Shown: positions 9,149 through 16,554 of the stretch, one piece after another
Layout of the letters: every line of letters begins with the position of its first letter
How positions within the stretch are numbered: position 1 is the stretch's first letter
Origin: Clostridiaceae bacterium
Lineage (GTDB): Bacteria > Bacillota > Clostridia > Lachnospirales > Lachnospiraceae
Length of the DNA stretch: 64,000 nucleotides
Reading direction: 5' to 3'
NCBI GenBank assembly: GCA_902363735.1
Contig: CABJBA010000008.1
Coordinates: 124,001 to 188,000 of the forward strand
Notes under the pieces: generated by a model
Seen by the model: the letters and a program-made list of their open reading frames with translations, nothing else
Database searches by the model: none
Told to the model about the DNA's origin: nothing
Translations under genes and position numbers: made by a program

Positions 9149-9507
9149 TTACACCTGGCAGCCGTAAACCTCAGCAATGCTGTCATAGGCCATTTCGTCC
9201 AGATAAAGGTATTTAAAATGCCAGGTACTTCTCAGGAGTGTTCTTCCAGTATTCCTCTCCTTTTAGAAGCTTCAGGCACTTATCAATGTGTGCCAACATA
9301 AAAAGGCTTCGTAGTTTGTTTTTTACAATACTGTTTATGTAAATCTCCTCTTCTGAGAACTCTTCCAGCTCACCAGCGCAATCCATATCCGATATTTTAG
9401 AAACACCCTCCTGAACACTCTGGCAAAACCGGTTATAATTCTCCAAATGCGTTTTCAGCCTGTGCTATTTGCAGGTTGTATGTGTGACCTTAGGCCAAGT
9501 ATTCCAT
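9149..9507 (-). pseudogene. Degenerate phage regulator (sigma-70 region 4 / ArpU-like?)
   Basis: An ATG at 9507 behind AGGAGG (13 nt away) meets a stop after five codons. A second frame (9446-9213) encodes 77 residues including IDKCLKLLKGEEYWKNTPEKYL, then stops. A third frame continues at once with KYLYLDEMAYDSIAEVYGCQV to a TAA at 9149. Read together, the last two resemble the end of small phage sigma-like regulators, in which ...YLEGMSYEEIAE... precedes a helix-turn-helix. Broken by at least one nonsense and one frameshift change. Family assignment is tentative. Confidence 0.4.
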
Positions 9508-9633
9508 TGTATCCCCCCATCCTCCTTTAGTCAAATATGAAATATCCGTCATTCCTCTATTCTCATAAACTTCCAGTATACTTCCCTTGACGTTTGATGT
9601 AAAATATTCTAAAACATATCAGGAGAATATATC

Positions 9634-9798
9634 ATGTTAAATTCAAATAACAATACTTACAATCAAAACGGTTTGGCTATCGGCGTATGCCTGGGTTTAA
9701 TACTTGCTTCCCTGTTAAATAATCTGGGAATAGGTTTAATATTTGGCTTGTTAATAGGTTTGTTATTAGAAAAAGGATATTTTAATAAAAATAATTGA
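9634..9798 (+). CDS. 54-residue glycine-zipper membrane peptide
   Basis: A short ORF with a good ribosome site (AGGAGA, 7 nt before ATG). After a polar, Asn-rich head (MLNSNNNTYNQ) come about 35 hydrophobic residues with repeated small-residue spacing (GLAIGVCLGL, then LGIGLIFGLLIGLLL), then a short basic tail (EKGYFNKNN). This pattern fits one or two tightly packed transmembrane helices. A weak promoter (TTGACG 9587-9592, TAAAAC at 9610) precedes it. I recognise no family; options are a phage-derived membrane peptide, a toxin-like peptide or a small structural membrane protein. Confidence 0.6.
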   Translation: MLNSNNNTYNQNGLAIGVCLGLILASLLNNLGIGLIFGLLIGLLLEKGYFNKNN

Positions 9799-9824
9799 TA
9801 CATATTAAATACCAGTTTGGCTGC

Positions 9825-9865
9825 ATAAAAAAACTACTAACTTCATATTTCAATAGTTAGCAGTT
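9825..9865 (-). terminator. Array-type terminator after the NTF2-like gene
   Basis: On the minus strand AACTGCTAACT pairs with AGTTAGTAGTT (one G-U pair) and runs into T7, then ATGCAG. The same TTTTTTTATGCAG tail follows the methyltransferase terminator. Confidence 0.8.
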
Positions 9866-9912
9866 CAATTATTCACTTATCATATAAAATTGAAATTCAG
9901 CAAATCAAAAAA

Positions 9913-10290
9913 CTATTTAAATGATGTTGTATGTAATGCCTCCGAACTAAATTCTTTAATTGAATTAATTGTTCCGTTTTCTGTAAATTCAATAATTGAA
10001 ACGCCATCAAATCCACTTATATTATCTTGCACTTTATCTCTGAAATACCATTCTACAACAACTGTATTGCCTTGATGAATAAATCGTTTAATAATCCATT
10101 CAATTACTTCTTGCTCTTTTAACATTTTATCAATCCATTGATGTATTTCAGAAATACCCTGATACTCTGGCCCATAACATTCGCTATAATAGATTTCACA
10201 ATCAAAAATATTACAAACATTTTTAAAGTCACGTAATACCCACATATCAAAATATTCCTTAATAACAGCTTCTTTTTCATTCATACTCAT
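9913..10290 (-). CDS. NTF2-like / SnoaL-type small protein
   Basis: A 125-residue protein with the cone-shaped alpha+beta NTF2 pattern: N-terminal helices (EAVIKEYFDMWVLRDFKNV), the conserved YGPEYQGISEIHQWIDKML segment, then strands ending in VVVEWYFRDK and GVSIIEFTENGTINSIKEF. SnoaL-like proteins are binding scaffolds or isomerases for small polyketide-like or other substrates; the substrate cannot be read here. I choose the ATG at 10288-10290, 5 nt after GGAGG; the upstream ATG overlaps that site. It is a single-gene unit in the array, with a repeat upstream and its own terminator. Confidence 0.75.
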   Translation of the reverse strand: MSMNEKEAVIKEYFDMWVLRDFKNVCNIFDCEIYYSECYGPEYQGISEIHQWIDKMLKEQEVIEWIIKRFIHQGNTVVVEWYFRDKVQDNISGFDGVSIIEFTENGTINSIKEFSSEALHTTSFK

Positions 10291-10357
10291 AGTCACCTCC
10301 ATACCTCATATGCTAAGAAAAATTTTAATTTTTTAAATTAAAAATTCACCAATCACT

Positions 10358-10384
10358 GCTGACTATCAATATTAAGTTTTCAAT
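10358..10384 (-). repeat. Array repeat A, upstream of the NTF2-like gene
   Basis: A near-perfect copy of the array repeat: TTGAAAACTTAATATTGATA then GTCAGCAG in gene sense. The embedded TTGATA (10364-10369) could be a -35 box, but the hexamer 17 bp on is AATTTT, a poor -10, so promoter use is uncertain for this copy. Confidence 0.75.
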
Positions 10385-10423
10385 GTGCAATAATACGTTA
10401 ATTACATTAAATACTAGTTCGCT

Positions 10424-10480
10424 AAAAAAACCTCCCCATATGGTTTACAGAAATATAATACCATAAGGAAGGCTATTTTT
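10424..10480. terminator. Bidirectional terminator in the 10.3-10.67 kb gap
   Basis: ACCTCCCCATATGGT (10430-10444) pairs imperfectly with ACCATAAGGAAGG (10460-10472); A7 lies on the left and CTATTTTT on the right, so both strands have a U-tract. It ends the phosphatase transcript from the right. The remaining bases between 10480 and 10673 show no convincing gene on either strand. Confidence 0.65.
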
Positions 10481-10673
10481 ATTACTTTGTCGACAGGTCC
10501 AACATGAAACTCTCTCGATTTATAAGGAACGTCATTTAGTAGAATGCTTTTTTAATAAAATCAATTAGTTTCGCAGAGTTGCAACCCGGTGTGAAAAGCT
10601 TCCCGCTTATTTTCAGCTGACTTCTGGTAAATTAATTTATTTAAAATATACGTCTCACAACGGTTTTAATATC

Positions 10674-11426
10674 CTACTCTACATATTTACGCCTTAGTTT
10701 TTCTATTATGGAAGGCGATACCATCAGACCGTTTTTTATATAATTTTCAAACGTACCATACTTATCATAAATTGCTGTATACATACTATGCAAAAAACTC
10801 TCCTTCACAGTATATAGCGTTTCCAGCCCCGCTAACTGTTGCTCACTAAGCCCATCTCTTCTCGCTTCTTGGATCAGTTTAACATTAAACGTCTTCCGCA
10901 TAGCATTGGTAAGTAAATAGTCCTCAAATATATCATTTTTATTTACACCGAGAATCGTCAGCAAAATAGCAGCACCTATACCCGTACGATCTTTACCTGC
11001 AAAACAATGAAATAAGGCGGCCCCCTTTTCATGCTCTACAAGTTTATGAATAAAACGATTGTAACCTAAGCGGGCATATTTGTCCAAGGTAATCTTTGTA
11101 TAAATATCCTTCATACCTTCCTCAGCTATAATCATATTGAAATCCTTAGTTATTTTTTCAAGGTTCGTAGTAGTTTCTTCAATATTTTCCATAATATCGA
11201 TATTACAGTATTCAATACATTCCATAATAACATCTGGTCGTTTACTGATTTCACTTTCATCCCTAAAGTCAATGATTAGCCGAAGCTCAAATTCATCTAT
11301 TAATTTTGCCCTGTCCGGCTTACTGATTTCTACCAATTCTCCAGAACGAAGAAGTTGTTTTTTCTTTATGCAGCCTTCAGCTGTACGAATTCCACCTAAA
11401 TCACGAAAATTTGCAATACTGTCCAA
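10674..11426 (-). CDS. Tyrosine-protein phosphatase (Y_phosphatase3 family)
   Basis: A 250-residue dual-specificity-like phosphatase. The P-loop CX5R is intact: Cys141 to Arg147 in HCFAGKDRTG, and the family signature NFRDLGGIRT is at residues 6-14. Relatives act on phosphotyrosine or on lipid/inositol phosphates. The start is TTG with GGAGG 9 nt upstream; it overlaps the tail of the broken HAD gene in front, so the two were probably translationally coupled. No signal peptide. Confidence 0.88.
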   Translation of the reverse strand: MDSIANFRDLGGIRTAEGCIKKKQLLRSGELVEISKPDRAKLIDEFELRLIIDFRDESEISKRPDVIMECIEYCNIDIMENIEETTTNLEKITKDFNMIIAEEGMKDIYTKITLDKYARLGYNRFIHKLVEHEKGAALFHCFAGKDRTGIGAAILLTILGVNKNDIFEDYLLTNAMRKTFNVKLIQEARRDGLSEQQLAGLETLYTVKESFLHSMYTAIYDKYGTFENYIKNGLMVSPSIIEKLRRKYVE

Positions 11427-11943
11427 TGTGTATTACCTCCTGGTCATATGATACAAATGCTTCTGCACGTTTTACATAATCGTTTGCATTTCCCATTACT
11501 GCAAAATGTGTAACAACTTCAAACATACTAATATCATTGTCGCAATCACTAAAAGCATATATCTTGCTTAAATCAGCCAATCTCTAGTGCTCAAGCAATT
11601 CAACCATTGCTGTTTTTTTAGCTGTTTTTATTTACTATAGCCATTGAAAACGACCTACCCTTATAAAATGTAAGTGTATCTTTAACTTTATCTCTTAGAA
11701 TACACTAAATAAATACATCATTTTGATTCCAGACGTTGTGTAATAATTTAGATAAATTTAAAAGGTTGTCCTTGATTCTGCATTCTCTCTTGCTACTGGC
11801 CGGCTAACTTTATGAACTGCTCCATGCTATAATAAAGTATTTCGCCTTTTGCTCCGAAATCATGACAGAATAAAATTCTTTATGTATTATGCAGACTCTA
11901 TATAGCTACCGTCTTTTTCGTGTATATATAGAATAGCTTTCAT
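11401..11943 (-). pseudogene. Broken Cof-type HAD phosphatase
   Basis: The C-terminal part reads TAMVELLEH, then an in-frame TAG (11584-11586), then RLADLSKIYAFSDCDNDISM and HFAVMGNANDYVKRAEAFVS. This matches motif IV of Cof-type sugar-phosphatase HAD proteins (the usual GDxxND here is SDCDND). Upstream, a second frame with RSFSMAIVNKN shows a frameshift. The likely original start is the ATG at 11943, behind AGGAGA, but the reading stops after about 18 codons. The frame ends inside the phosphatase gene. Promoter: repeat B. Confidence 0.65.
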
Positions 11944-11979
11944 TATTACTTCTCCTATAAATCACGATTACTTTACTCA

Positions 11980-12026
11980 ATTATACAATGAAATTTTCTT
12001 ACTATCAATATTTAGTTTTAATGTAC
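11980..12026 (-). repeat. Array repeat B with an embedded promoter
   Basis: In gene sense ATTAAAACTAAATATTGATA then GTAAG. TTGATA (12003-12008) stands exactly 17 bp from a perfect TATAAT (11980-11985), making this the best promoter of the set; it would drive the HAD/phosphatase pair. The repeat abuts the stop codon of the 12028-12270 ORF. Confidence 0.8.
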
Positions 12027-12027
12027 G

Positions 12028-12270
12028 TTAATCTATTAAATCCTTGTATTCGATTAAATTTATTCTTTTACACATTCCCATGTTATTTTTTCCATTAAAT
12101 AACTCATTATCTGTAAGCTTATTATTCTTATGTAATCGTCTACAGATCGGACACATATATCTTACTTTTTTATAGCGTTCTTTATCTATAACGCATCCAC
12201 ACATAGTAGTTTTTAAGACATTAATTAGTATTCTTCTTACTCTAAATTTTTTCACTTTCAAATATCGCAA
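12028..12270 (-). CDS. Small zinc-ribbon-like hypothetical ORF, perhaps degraded
   Basis: An 80-residue frame with CGCVIDKERYKKVRYMCPICRRLH, so two Cys pairs spaced like a zinc ribbon, and a Lys-rich N-terminus. The only start in frame is TTG without a ribosome site. A better start (ATG at about 12281 behind AAGGAG) lies in another frame and stops after seven codons, so a frameshift is likely. Its last codons (KDLID-stop) lie in the extended array repeat, which is also seen upstream of the methyltransferase. Function unknown. Confidence 0.35.
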   Translation of the reverse strand: MRYLKVKKFRVRRILINVLKTTMCGCVIDKERYKKVRYMCPICRRLHKNNKLTDNELFNGKNNMGMCKRINLIEYKDLID

Positions 12271-12330
12271 ATTCTATACATACGCATCTCCTTATCCACT
12301 AAATCTCAGTTTTGTCGAGTAATTTACTGC

Positions 12331-12369
12331 ATAAAAAAACCACTAACTTAGTTACTGATAGTTAGTAGT
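12331..12369 (-). terminator. Array-type terminator after the methyltransferase gene
   Basis: On the minus strand ACTACTAACT pairs with AGTTAGTGGT, then T7 and ATGCAG. The 5' arm contains CTAACTATCAGTA, the inverse of the repeat found in front of the genes. Confidence 0.8.
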
Positions 12370-12411
12370 CTTTATAATTACAAATTGGTGTATGTCAGTT
12401 TTGTATTTTGT

Positions 12412-13062
12412 TTATTTTCTACACAAGCAATGTAGTACGACTCCATCTTCTGTCTTATGTATTTTTCCGCGTTCGCAAAACACCACAGAAAATCCAGCAT
12501 TTTCACCGTAACTTAAAAGCTCTTGGGGTAAAAATGTTTCCCAATAAATTTCAGTATTGGCATATGGATAAAACTTTCTGCCGCTTAGATATTGCTTATG
12601 GTGTTCCATTAAATAATCATAATCATGACCGGAGAAACTTAGTAAGCCATCTTTTTTAAGAACGCGCTTACACTCATTTAGGAAGTTACTCTTATACGTA
12701 TCCCCATACAATAAGCCAAATGTTTGCGCCCATATAATGATTACTTCAAATGAAGCATCATCAAATGGTAATGTATACCCATCATATACCAAGAAATCAA
12801 TATCATAACAGTTTTTTAAGGCTAATTTTGCAACTTGTTTTATAACTTCTTCTGAAATGTCAATGCCTATAATAGAAAATCCCAAATCGAAAAGCGCAAA
12901 TGCCTCTCTCCCCATTCCACATCCAATATCAAGAATTTTTGCTTCTTTCAGAAAAAAGTCAGCGACTGCCCGTTCCCATTTTTTAAGTTCTCCTTTGTTC
13001 CAATAGACCATTTCATCTACATTTTTCTTATCCTCATACCACTTGTGCACGATATCACTCAT
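12412..13062 (-). CDS. Class I SAM-dependent methyltransferase
   Basis: A 216-residue Rossmann-fold methyltransferase. Motif I is ILDIGCGMGREAF (residues 43-55), followed by the acidic end of strand 2 (IIGIDIS), then FLVYDGYTLPFDDASFEVIIIW as motifs II/III. Such stand-alone enzymes act on small molecules, quinones or sometimes drugs; no partner gene hints at a substrate. GAGGTG lies 8 nt before the ATG. It forms a one-gene unit, with repeat C upstream and an array-type terminator downstream. Confidence 0.88.
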   Translation of the reverse strand: MSDIVHKWYEDKKNVDEMVYWNKGELKKWERAVADFFLKEAKILDIGCGMGREAFALFDLGFSIIGIDISEEVIKQVAKLALKNCYDIDFLVYDGYTLPFDDASFEVIIIWAQTFGLLYGDTYKSNFLNECKRVLKKDGLLSFSGHDYDYLMEHHKQYLSGRKFYPYANTEIYWETFLPQELLSYGENAGFSVVFCERGKIHKTEDGVVLHCLCRK

Positions 13063-13103
13063 GACATATTCACCTCACTTATTACCAATAATTTTCTTAC
13101 TTT

Positions 13104-13146
13104 ATATTACTGGAAAAGCTACTAACTATCAATATTAAGTTTTCAA
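13104..13146 (-). repeat. Array repeat C with an embedded promoter
   Basis: TTGAAAACTTAATATTGATA then GTTAGTAG in gene sense. TTGATA (13127-13132) and TAATAT (13104-13109) are 17 bp apart. A 12-codon ORF with a strong ribosome site (13161-13199) ends right in front of the repeat. Confidence 0.8.
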
Positions 13147-13224
13147 AGTACTGTAATCCATCAAATCCTAATTTTACGGTCCATTTTTATTCCCGCCATC
13201 TTAATCTCCTCTCTTTCTGACAAT

Positions 13225-13256
13225 AAAAAAACTATCAGCTCAATACTGATAGTTAG
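13225..13256 (-). terminator. Array-type terminator after the CPBP gene
   Basis: On the minus strand AACTATCAG pairs with CTGATAGTT around TATTGAG, followed by a T-run. The flank ACACTAACTATCAGTA matches the methyltransferase terminator. Confidence 0.8.
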
Positions 13257-13347
13257 TGTTTTTCTTCATATATTCACTTTTATTCACCTAAATTATGCTC
13301 ATAATTGGTATTACCAATCCAAGTGCCTAATTACTAATACTGAATTT

Positions 13348-14202
13348 CTATGTACGAAATGTAAGCTTTTTATGAGCTTTACTTTTCAAATAAATAAAAA
13401 CTACAAACAGAAACGATATCGTCTGGGCAATTGAAATACGGATTACTTGTAATTCATCTGCACCAGAAATTGTAGTAACATGTAAAAGATTTATGATGGT
13501 ATTGTTAAAAAAGTGATCGACCATGGGCATCCAAAGCGTACCGGTGATTTTGGTCAGCAAGCAGAATTTTGCTCCAGTGACCCCTGTTGTAAAAAAAAGC
13601 ATGAGAACAGACATTGCAAATCCTGCCGCACTTATATCTCCTTCCAACAGACTACGTACAGGGGCAACGATATGCCATATACCAAAGAGAACAGAGGAAA
13701 AAATGACTGCTTTAATAAATTCATACCTAGTTTCCAATAGTTTAATGAATAGCCCTCGGAAGATACCTTCTTCCATAACCACATTGATGATGTTCCCTAC
13801 CAAACAAAAAACAAAAAACAATAGACCGGTTTGCATACCTTGATTACCATCAATTGCATAGCTGGTCACATAGACTTGTAGTGATGGATTGTTGCTTCTT
13901 GCCAGTTGAAGAAAAACTTCTGTTCCATAGGCAACTAAAAACACAGTTACACCGAGCAGCAAGCCGTAAAAGGAATTTCTTATTGCACTTTTACACGAAA
14001 ATCCCACTTCTGACCACTTTAATATAAAATACCGTAGTGCTAATGCGAGTACCAGTATTCCTGTCAGTTTATGTATAAACGCCTCTCCAAAGATGCTTCG
14101 ATCTGTACGGATAATCATATATTCTATTGCTCTAAACAAGAAGCATACCAAATAAATGATAATGACAGACTTGACAGGATTATAATGTCTATTTTTATTC
14201 AA
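13348..14202 (-). CDS. CPBP-family intramembrane metalloprotease (Rce1/Abi type)
   Basis: About 284 residues with seven or eight hydrophobic segments. The CPBP motifs are in place: EEGIFRG (motif 1), FGIWH (motif 2) and DHFFNNTI (motif 3), which supply the zinc-site Glu and His residues. Bacterial members are tied to bacteriocin self-immunity, signal peptide cleavage or phage abortive responses; here none of these has a visible partner. I prefer the TTG at 14200-14202, 7 nt after AGGGGG, over earlier in-frame codons; this also puts repeat D about 60 bp upstream, as in the other units. Confidence 0.85.
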   Translation of the reverse strand: MNKNRHYNPVKSVIIIYLVCFLFRAIEYMIIRTDRSIFGEAFIHKLTGILVLALALRYFILKWSEVGFSCKSAIRNSFYGLLLGVTVFLVAYGTEVFLQLARSNNPSLQVYVTSYAIDGNQGMQTGLLFFVFCLVGNIINVVMEEGIFRGLFIKLLETRYEFIKAVIFSSVLFGIWHIVAPVRSLLEGDISAAGFAMSVLMLFFTTGVTGAKFCLLTKITGTLWMPMVDHFFNNTIINLLHVTTISGADELQVIRISIAQTISFLFVVFIYLKSKAHKKLTFRT

Positions 14203-14240
14203 ACTATATCCCCCTAACATATAAATAACTTTCATTAAGT

Positions 14241-14283
14241 AGAATACCACCAAACCTATTAACTATCAATATTAAGTTTTCAA
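14241..14283 (-). repeat. Array repeat D with an embedded promoter
   Basis: TTGAAAACTTAATATTGATA then GTTAATAG in gene sense. TTGATA (14264-14269) and TATTCT (14241-14246) are 17 bp apart. This is the last copy; the IS110 relic lies about 100 bp beyond. Confidence 0.8.
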
Positions 14284-14377
14284 CGAATAACGAAAATAGG
14301 TTCTTGGTGCCACTACTTTTTTGAACTTGATATTGCTTTATAAATCTCCTGCCACTTTACGAAAGGAGCTCTGCCTT

Positions 14378-14830
14378 ATGAAAAATTTATTGGAAATTTG
14401 CTGTGGACTTGATGTTCACAAAGACAAAATGTGAGCAGACGCAACTTTCCAGATACATCAGAGAGCTGGAAAAGCATGGCTGCCACGTAGAAAGCACTTG
14501 TTGTCAATGTGCAATTGCGCTACGAGTTTTTACTTTTGTAGTAATGTACAAAACTGGAATGAAATACGAGGCATGGACAGCATCCTAATCCATTGCTATT
14601 CCGACTGGCGCATTAACGAATTTCTCAAGATGCCACTGAAAATGGAAAGCCTATGGGATACAGGAAATACTCCGCAACGTTTGCAGACGCCCTTATACAA
14701 ATTGGAATCCACGGACATGCTGCATAAGATGCTCACAAACGCGACATCCACAAATCAACGGAGGACCTGCGAGAGGCTGTTTGTACAATTCCTTAATGTT
14801 ACTATTGTGTCATCCACATGTCACTAGCTG
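14378..14830 (+). mobile_element. IS110-family transposase relic
   Basis: Behind AAAGGAG an ATG opens MKNLLEICCGLDVHKDKM and stops at 14432. CGLDVHKD is the N-terminal DEDD-domain motif of IS110 transposases. A second frame adds YIRELEKHGCHVESTC, which resembles the next IS110 block (..HGx..MESTG..). Beyond about 14550 the sequence is too decayed to place. IS110 elements have no long terminal repeats, so the ends cannot be fixed. It marks the right border of the array. Confidence 0.6.
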
Positions 14831-15054
14831 TAAAAAATCTGATGTTTTCCAAAATTTCTAGATTTCTTAAAACGCTGATGCTTCCAAGGCTTCAACCATA
14901 TCCGATTTTTCCGCAAATCTCCAAAGTTAAGAAAATCTTCATAATCTATTCAAACAATATACAAACTTTTTCTGAAGTCTTATGATATACTAATGACATA
15001 AGAAATGCACAAGAATTAATTATCCTTACATCCTTTTTGAAATCCGAAAATCCT

Positions 15055-15160
15055 AAGAAAAATCTCCCTGTGTCATGTGGCACAGGGATTTTTCTATTTA
15101 ATCCCCAAAATTATATGCATAAAAGCCGCTGTAAAAAGGCAGTCAAATGCCTTTTTACAA
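15055..15160. terminator. Two terminator hairpins before the chemoreceptor 3' end
   Basis: CCCTGTG/CACAGGG flanked by A5/T5 (15058-15093) works on both strands. GTAAAAAGGCA (15131-15141) pairs with TGCCTTTTTAC (15148-15158) and ends minus-strand transcripts of the chemoreceptor. The rest of 14831-15170 contains no gene I can support; an AT-rich stretch near 14975-15000 might hold a promoter for a short + transcript that would end at the first hairpin. Confidence 0.75.
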
Positions 15161-15170
15161 CAGCTTTTTT

Positions 15171-16445
15171 TCATTCACAGGGATTTTTCAGTTTAAAGGT
15201 CTGTACCATATCTTTCAATGTTTCTGCCTGCTGGTACAGATGGGAGGTGGCTGCGGTGCTTTCCTCGGACGCAGCGGAATTTGCCTGAACCACCGAGGAA
15301 ACCTGATTCAGCTCGTCATTAATCCGGGAGATGCCGGAGGCCTGTTCTGACGACGCTCCAGCGATTTTCTCCGCCAGATCTGCAACTTCCTCAATCCCAC
15401 CCACAATTTCATTAAAAGCATCCGCAGTGGTCTTCGCAATTCTGGTTCCATATTCAGCTCTCTGTATAGAACTTCCTATCATCTCTGTACTTTCCTTTGC
15501 CGCCTTTGCTGAACGGGCCGCCAGGCTGCGAACCTCGTCTGCAACAACTGCAAAGCCCATTCCGTACTTGCCGGCCCTTGCAGCTTCTACCGAAGCGTTT
15601 AAGGACAGCATATTGGTTTGGAAGGCAATGTCTTCAATGACCTTTATAACCTTTGAGATATTAGCAGAGGATACATTAATTTCATCCATGGCGCGGAGCA
15701 TTTCCTCCATGTGCTTGTTGCCTTCCACAGCACCTTGCCTGACCGCATTGGCACATGTCCGGGCCGCTGACGCATGGTCGGCGCTTAAGCGGATCTGGTT
15801 TCTTACTTCCTCAGCCGCTGCGGCCAGCTCCTCAAGGGAGGCCGCCTGACGGCTTGCGCCTTCTGAAAGGCGTACGCTGGCTTCTGATATCTGTCCTGCA
15901 CCGCCTACTACCTGACCTGATGCACCGCATATCTGGGACATAATACGGTTATTTTTCTCCACAATCCGGCTTAAAGCAATGCCCAGAACATCCTGCTCCG
16001 AATTGACTTTCACATGGACGGTTAAATCTCCATTGGCAATTGCTTCGGCTGTCTGAGCCTGGTTTCTGGTGTTTTCCACCATGATCTTGAAGGACTGCAT
16101 CAGTTCCCCCACCTCATCATTTGTAAGAACCAGTACATTTGCGCTGGCATCCCCCACTGACAGCTGCCGGGCTATGTTGCTGAGTATCTTAAGAGGGCGG
16201 ACAATGCTTTTGTTTAAATTTCTGCTGACGACTGTGCTTATAACAAAAGATATTACAGTTAAAAGCAGAATTCCAACCGAAAAAAGTACAAAAAAACCCG
16301 ATGATACATTACCTTTAGAATATAACCCGTAAATAGCCAAAAGGCTGGCCAGAGAAATAACGGCCGTGGTGATATTCACTATTCTGAATCCTCTTGCCAG
16401 CCTTCTGCCCAGCGCAATTGAATTCTGTCTTTCCTGTTCTCCCAT
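15171..16445 (-). CDS. Methyl-accepting chemotaxis protein without a sensor domain
   Basis: A 424-residue chemoreceptor. Two transmembrane helices (about residues 19-43 and 50-73) are joined by only a few residues, so there is no extracellular ligand domain. HAMP follows (about 74-125), then a cytoplasmic bundle with the hairpin tip EDIAFQTNMLSLNASVEAAR and DEVRSLAARSA that contacts CheA/CheW. It may sense through the membrane, through HAMP or by partnership with other receptors. No C-terminal CheR-binding pentapeptide. A sigma28-type promoter precedes it. Confidence 0.92.
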   Translation of the reverse strand: MGEQERQNSIALGRRLARGFRIVNITTAVISLASLLAIYGLYSKGNVSSGFFVLFSVGILLLTVISFVISTVVSRNLNKSIVRPLKILSNIARQLSVGDASANVLVLTNDEVGELMQSFKIMVENTRNQAQTAEAIANGDLTVHVKVNSEQDVLGIALSRIVEKNNRIMSQICGASGQVVGGAGQISEASVRLSEGASRQAASLEELAAAAEEVRNQIRLSADHASAARTCANAVRQGAVEGNKHMEEMLRAMDEINVSSANISKVIKVIEDIAFQTNMLSLNASVEAARAGKYGMGFAVVADEVRSLAARSAKAAKESTEMIGSSIQRAEYGTRIAKTTADAFNEIVGGIEEVADLAEKIAGASSEQASGISRINDELNQVSSVVQANSAASEESTAATSHLYQQAETLKDMVQTFKLKNPCE

Positions 16446-16480
16446 TTGAACTGTACCCCTTGTTTAGTTTTATAATGTAT

Positions 16481-16507
16481 ATATCGACAGTTTCTAAAAT
16501 AATTTTA
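16481..16507 (-). promoter_or_regulatory. Sigma28/SigD-type promoter of the chemoreceptor gene
   Basis: On the minus strand TAAA (16504-16507) is followed after 15 bp by GTCGATAT (16481-16488), one mismatch from the flagellar sigma consensus TAAA-N15-GCCGATAT. It lies 36 bp before the start codon. Confidence 0.7.
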
Positions 16508-16554
16508 GCAAAACAGAAAAACTTTTTTCAAAATTGCGCCTTACTTTCAGTAGT

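Larger units (their letters stand above)
9832..14283 (-). other. Cassette-like array of single-gene units with shared end sequences
   Basis: Within this stretch all supported genes read on the minus strand and are AT-rich relative to the flanking core. Four copies of a repeat lie about 60 bp upstream of gene starts (10358-10384, 12001-12026, 13118-13146, 14256-14283). In gene sense it reads about TTGAAAACTTAATATTGATA followed by GTTAGTAG. Three hairpin terminators after genes (9825-9865, 12331-12369, 13225-13256) contain the inverse motif CTAACTATCAGTA or a variant. Each unit is thus bounded by short inverted ends. No integrase or transposase in working order is present. See the matching finding. 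Confidence 0.6.

Noticed and set aside
10480..10673. Possible transposase tail on the minus strand after the phosphatase gene
   Set aside because: Short phrases such as REFHVGPVDK looked suggestive, but no frame is open long enough and no family motif is visible.
9825..13256. Reading the hairpins as canonical integron attC sites
   Set aside because: The arms read CTAAC/GTTAG but lack the seven-base RYYYAAC/GTTRRRY boxes, the stems end in T7 like ordinary terminators, and no integrase gene is present.
14831..15054. A small-RNA gene ending at the 15058-15093 hairpin
   Set aside because: The hairpin is good, but no -35/-10 pair with correct spacing could be found with confidence.
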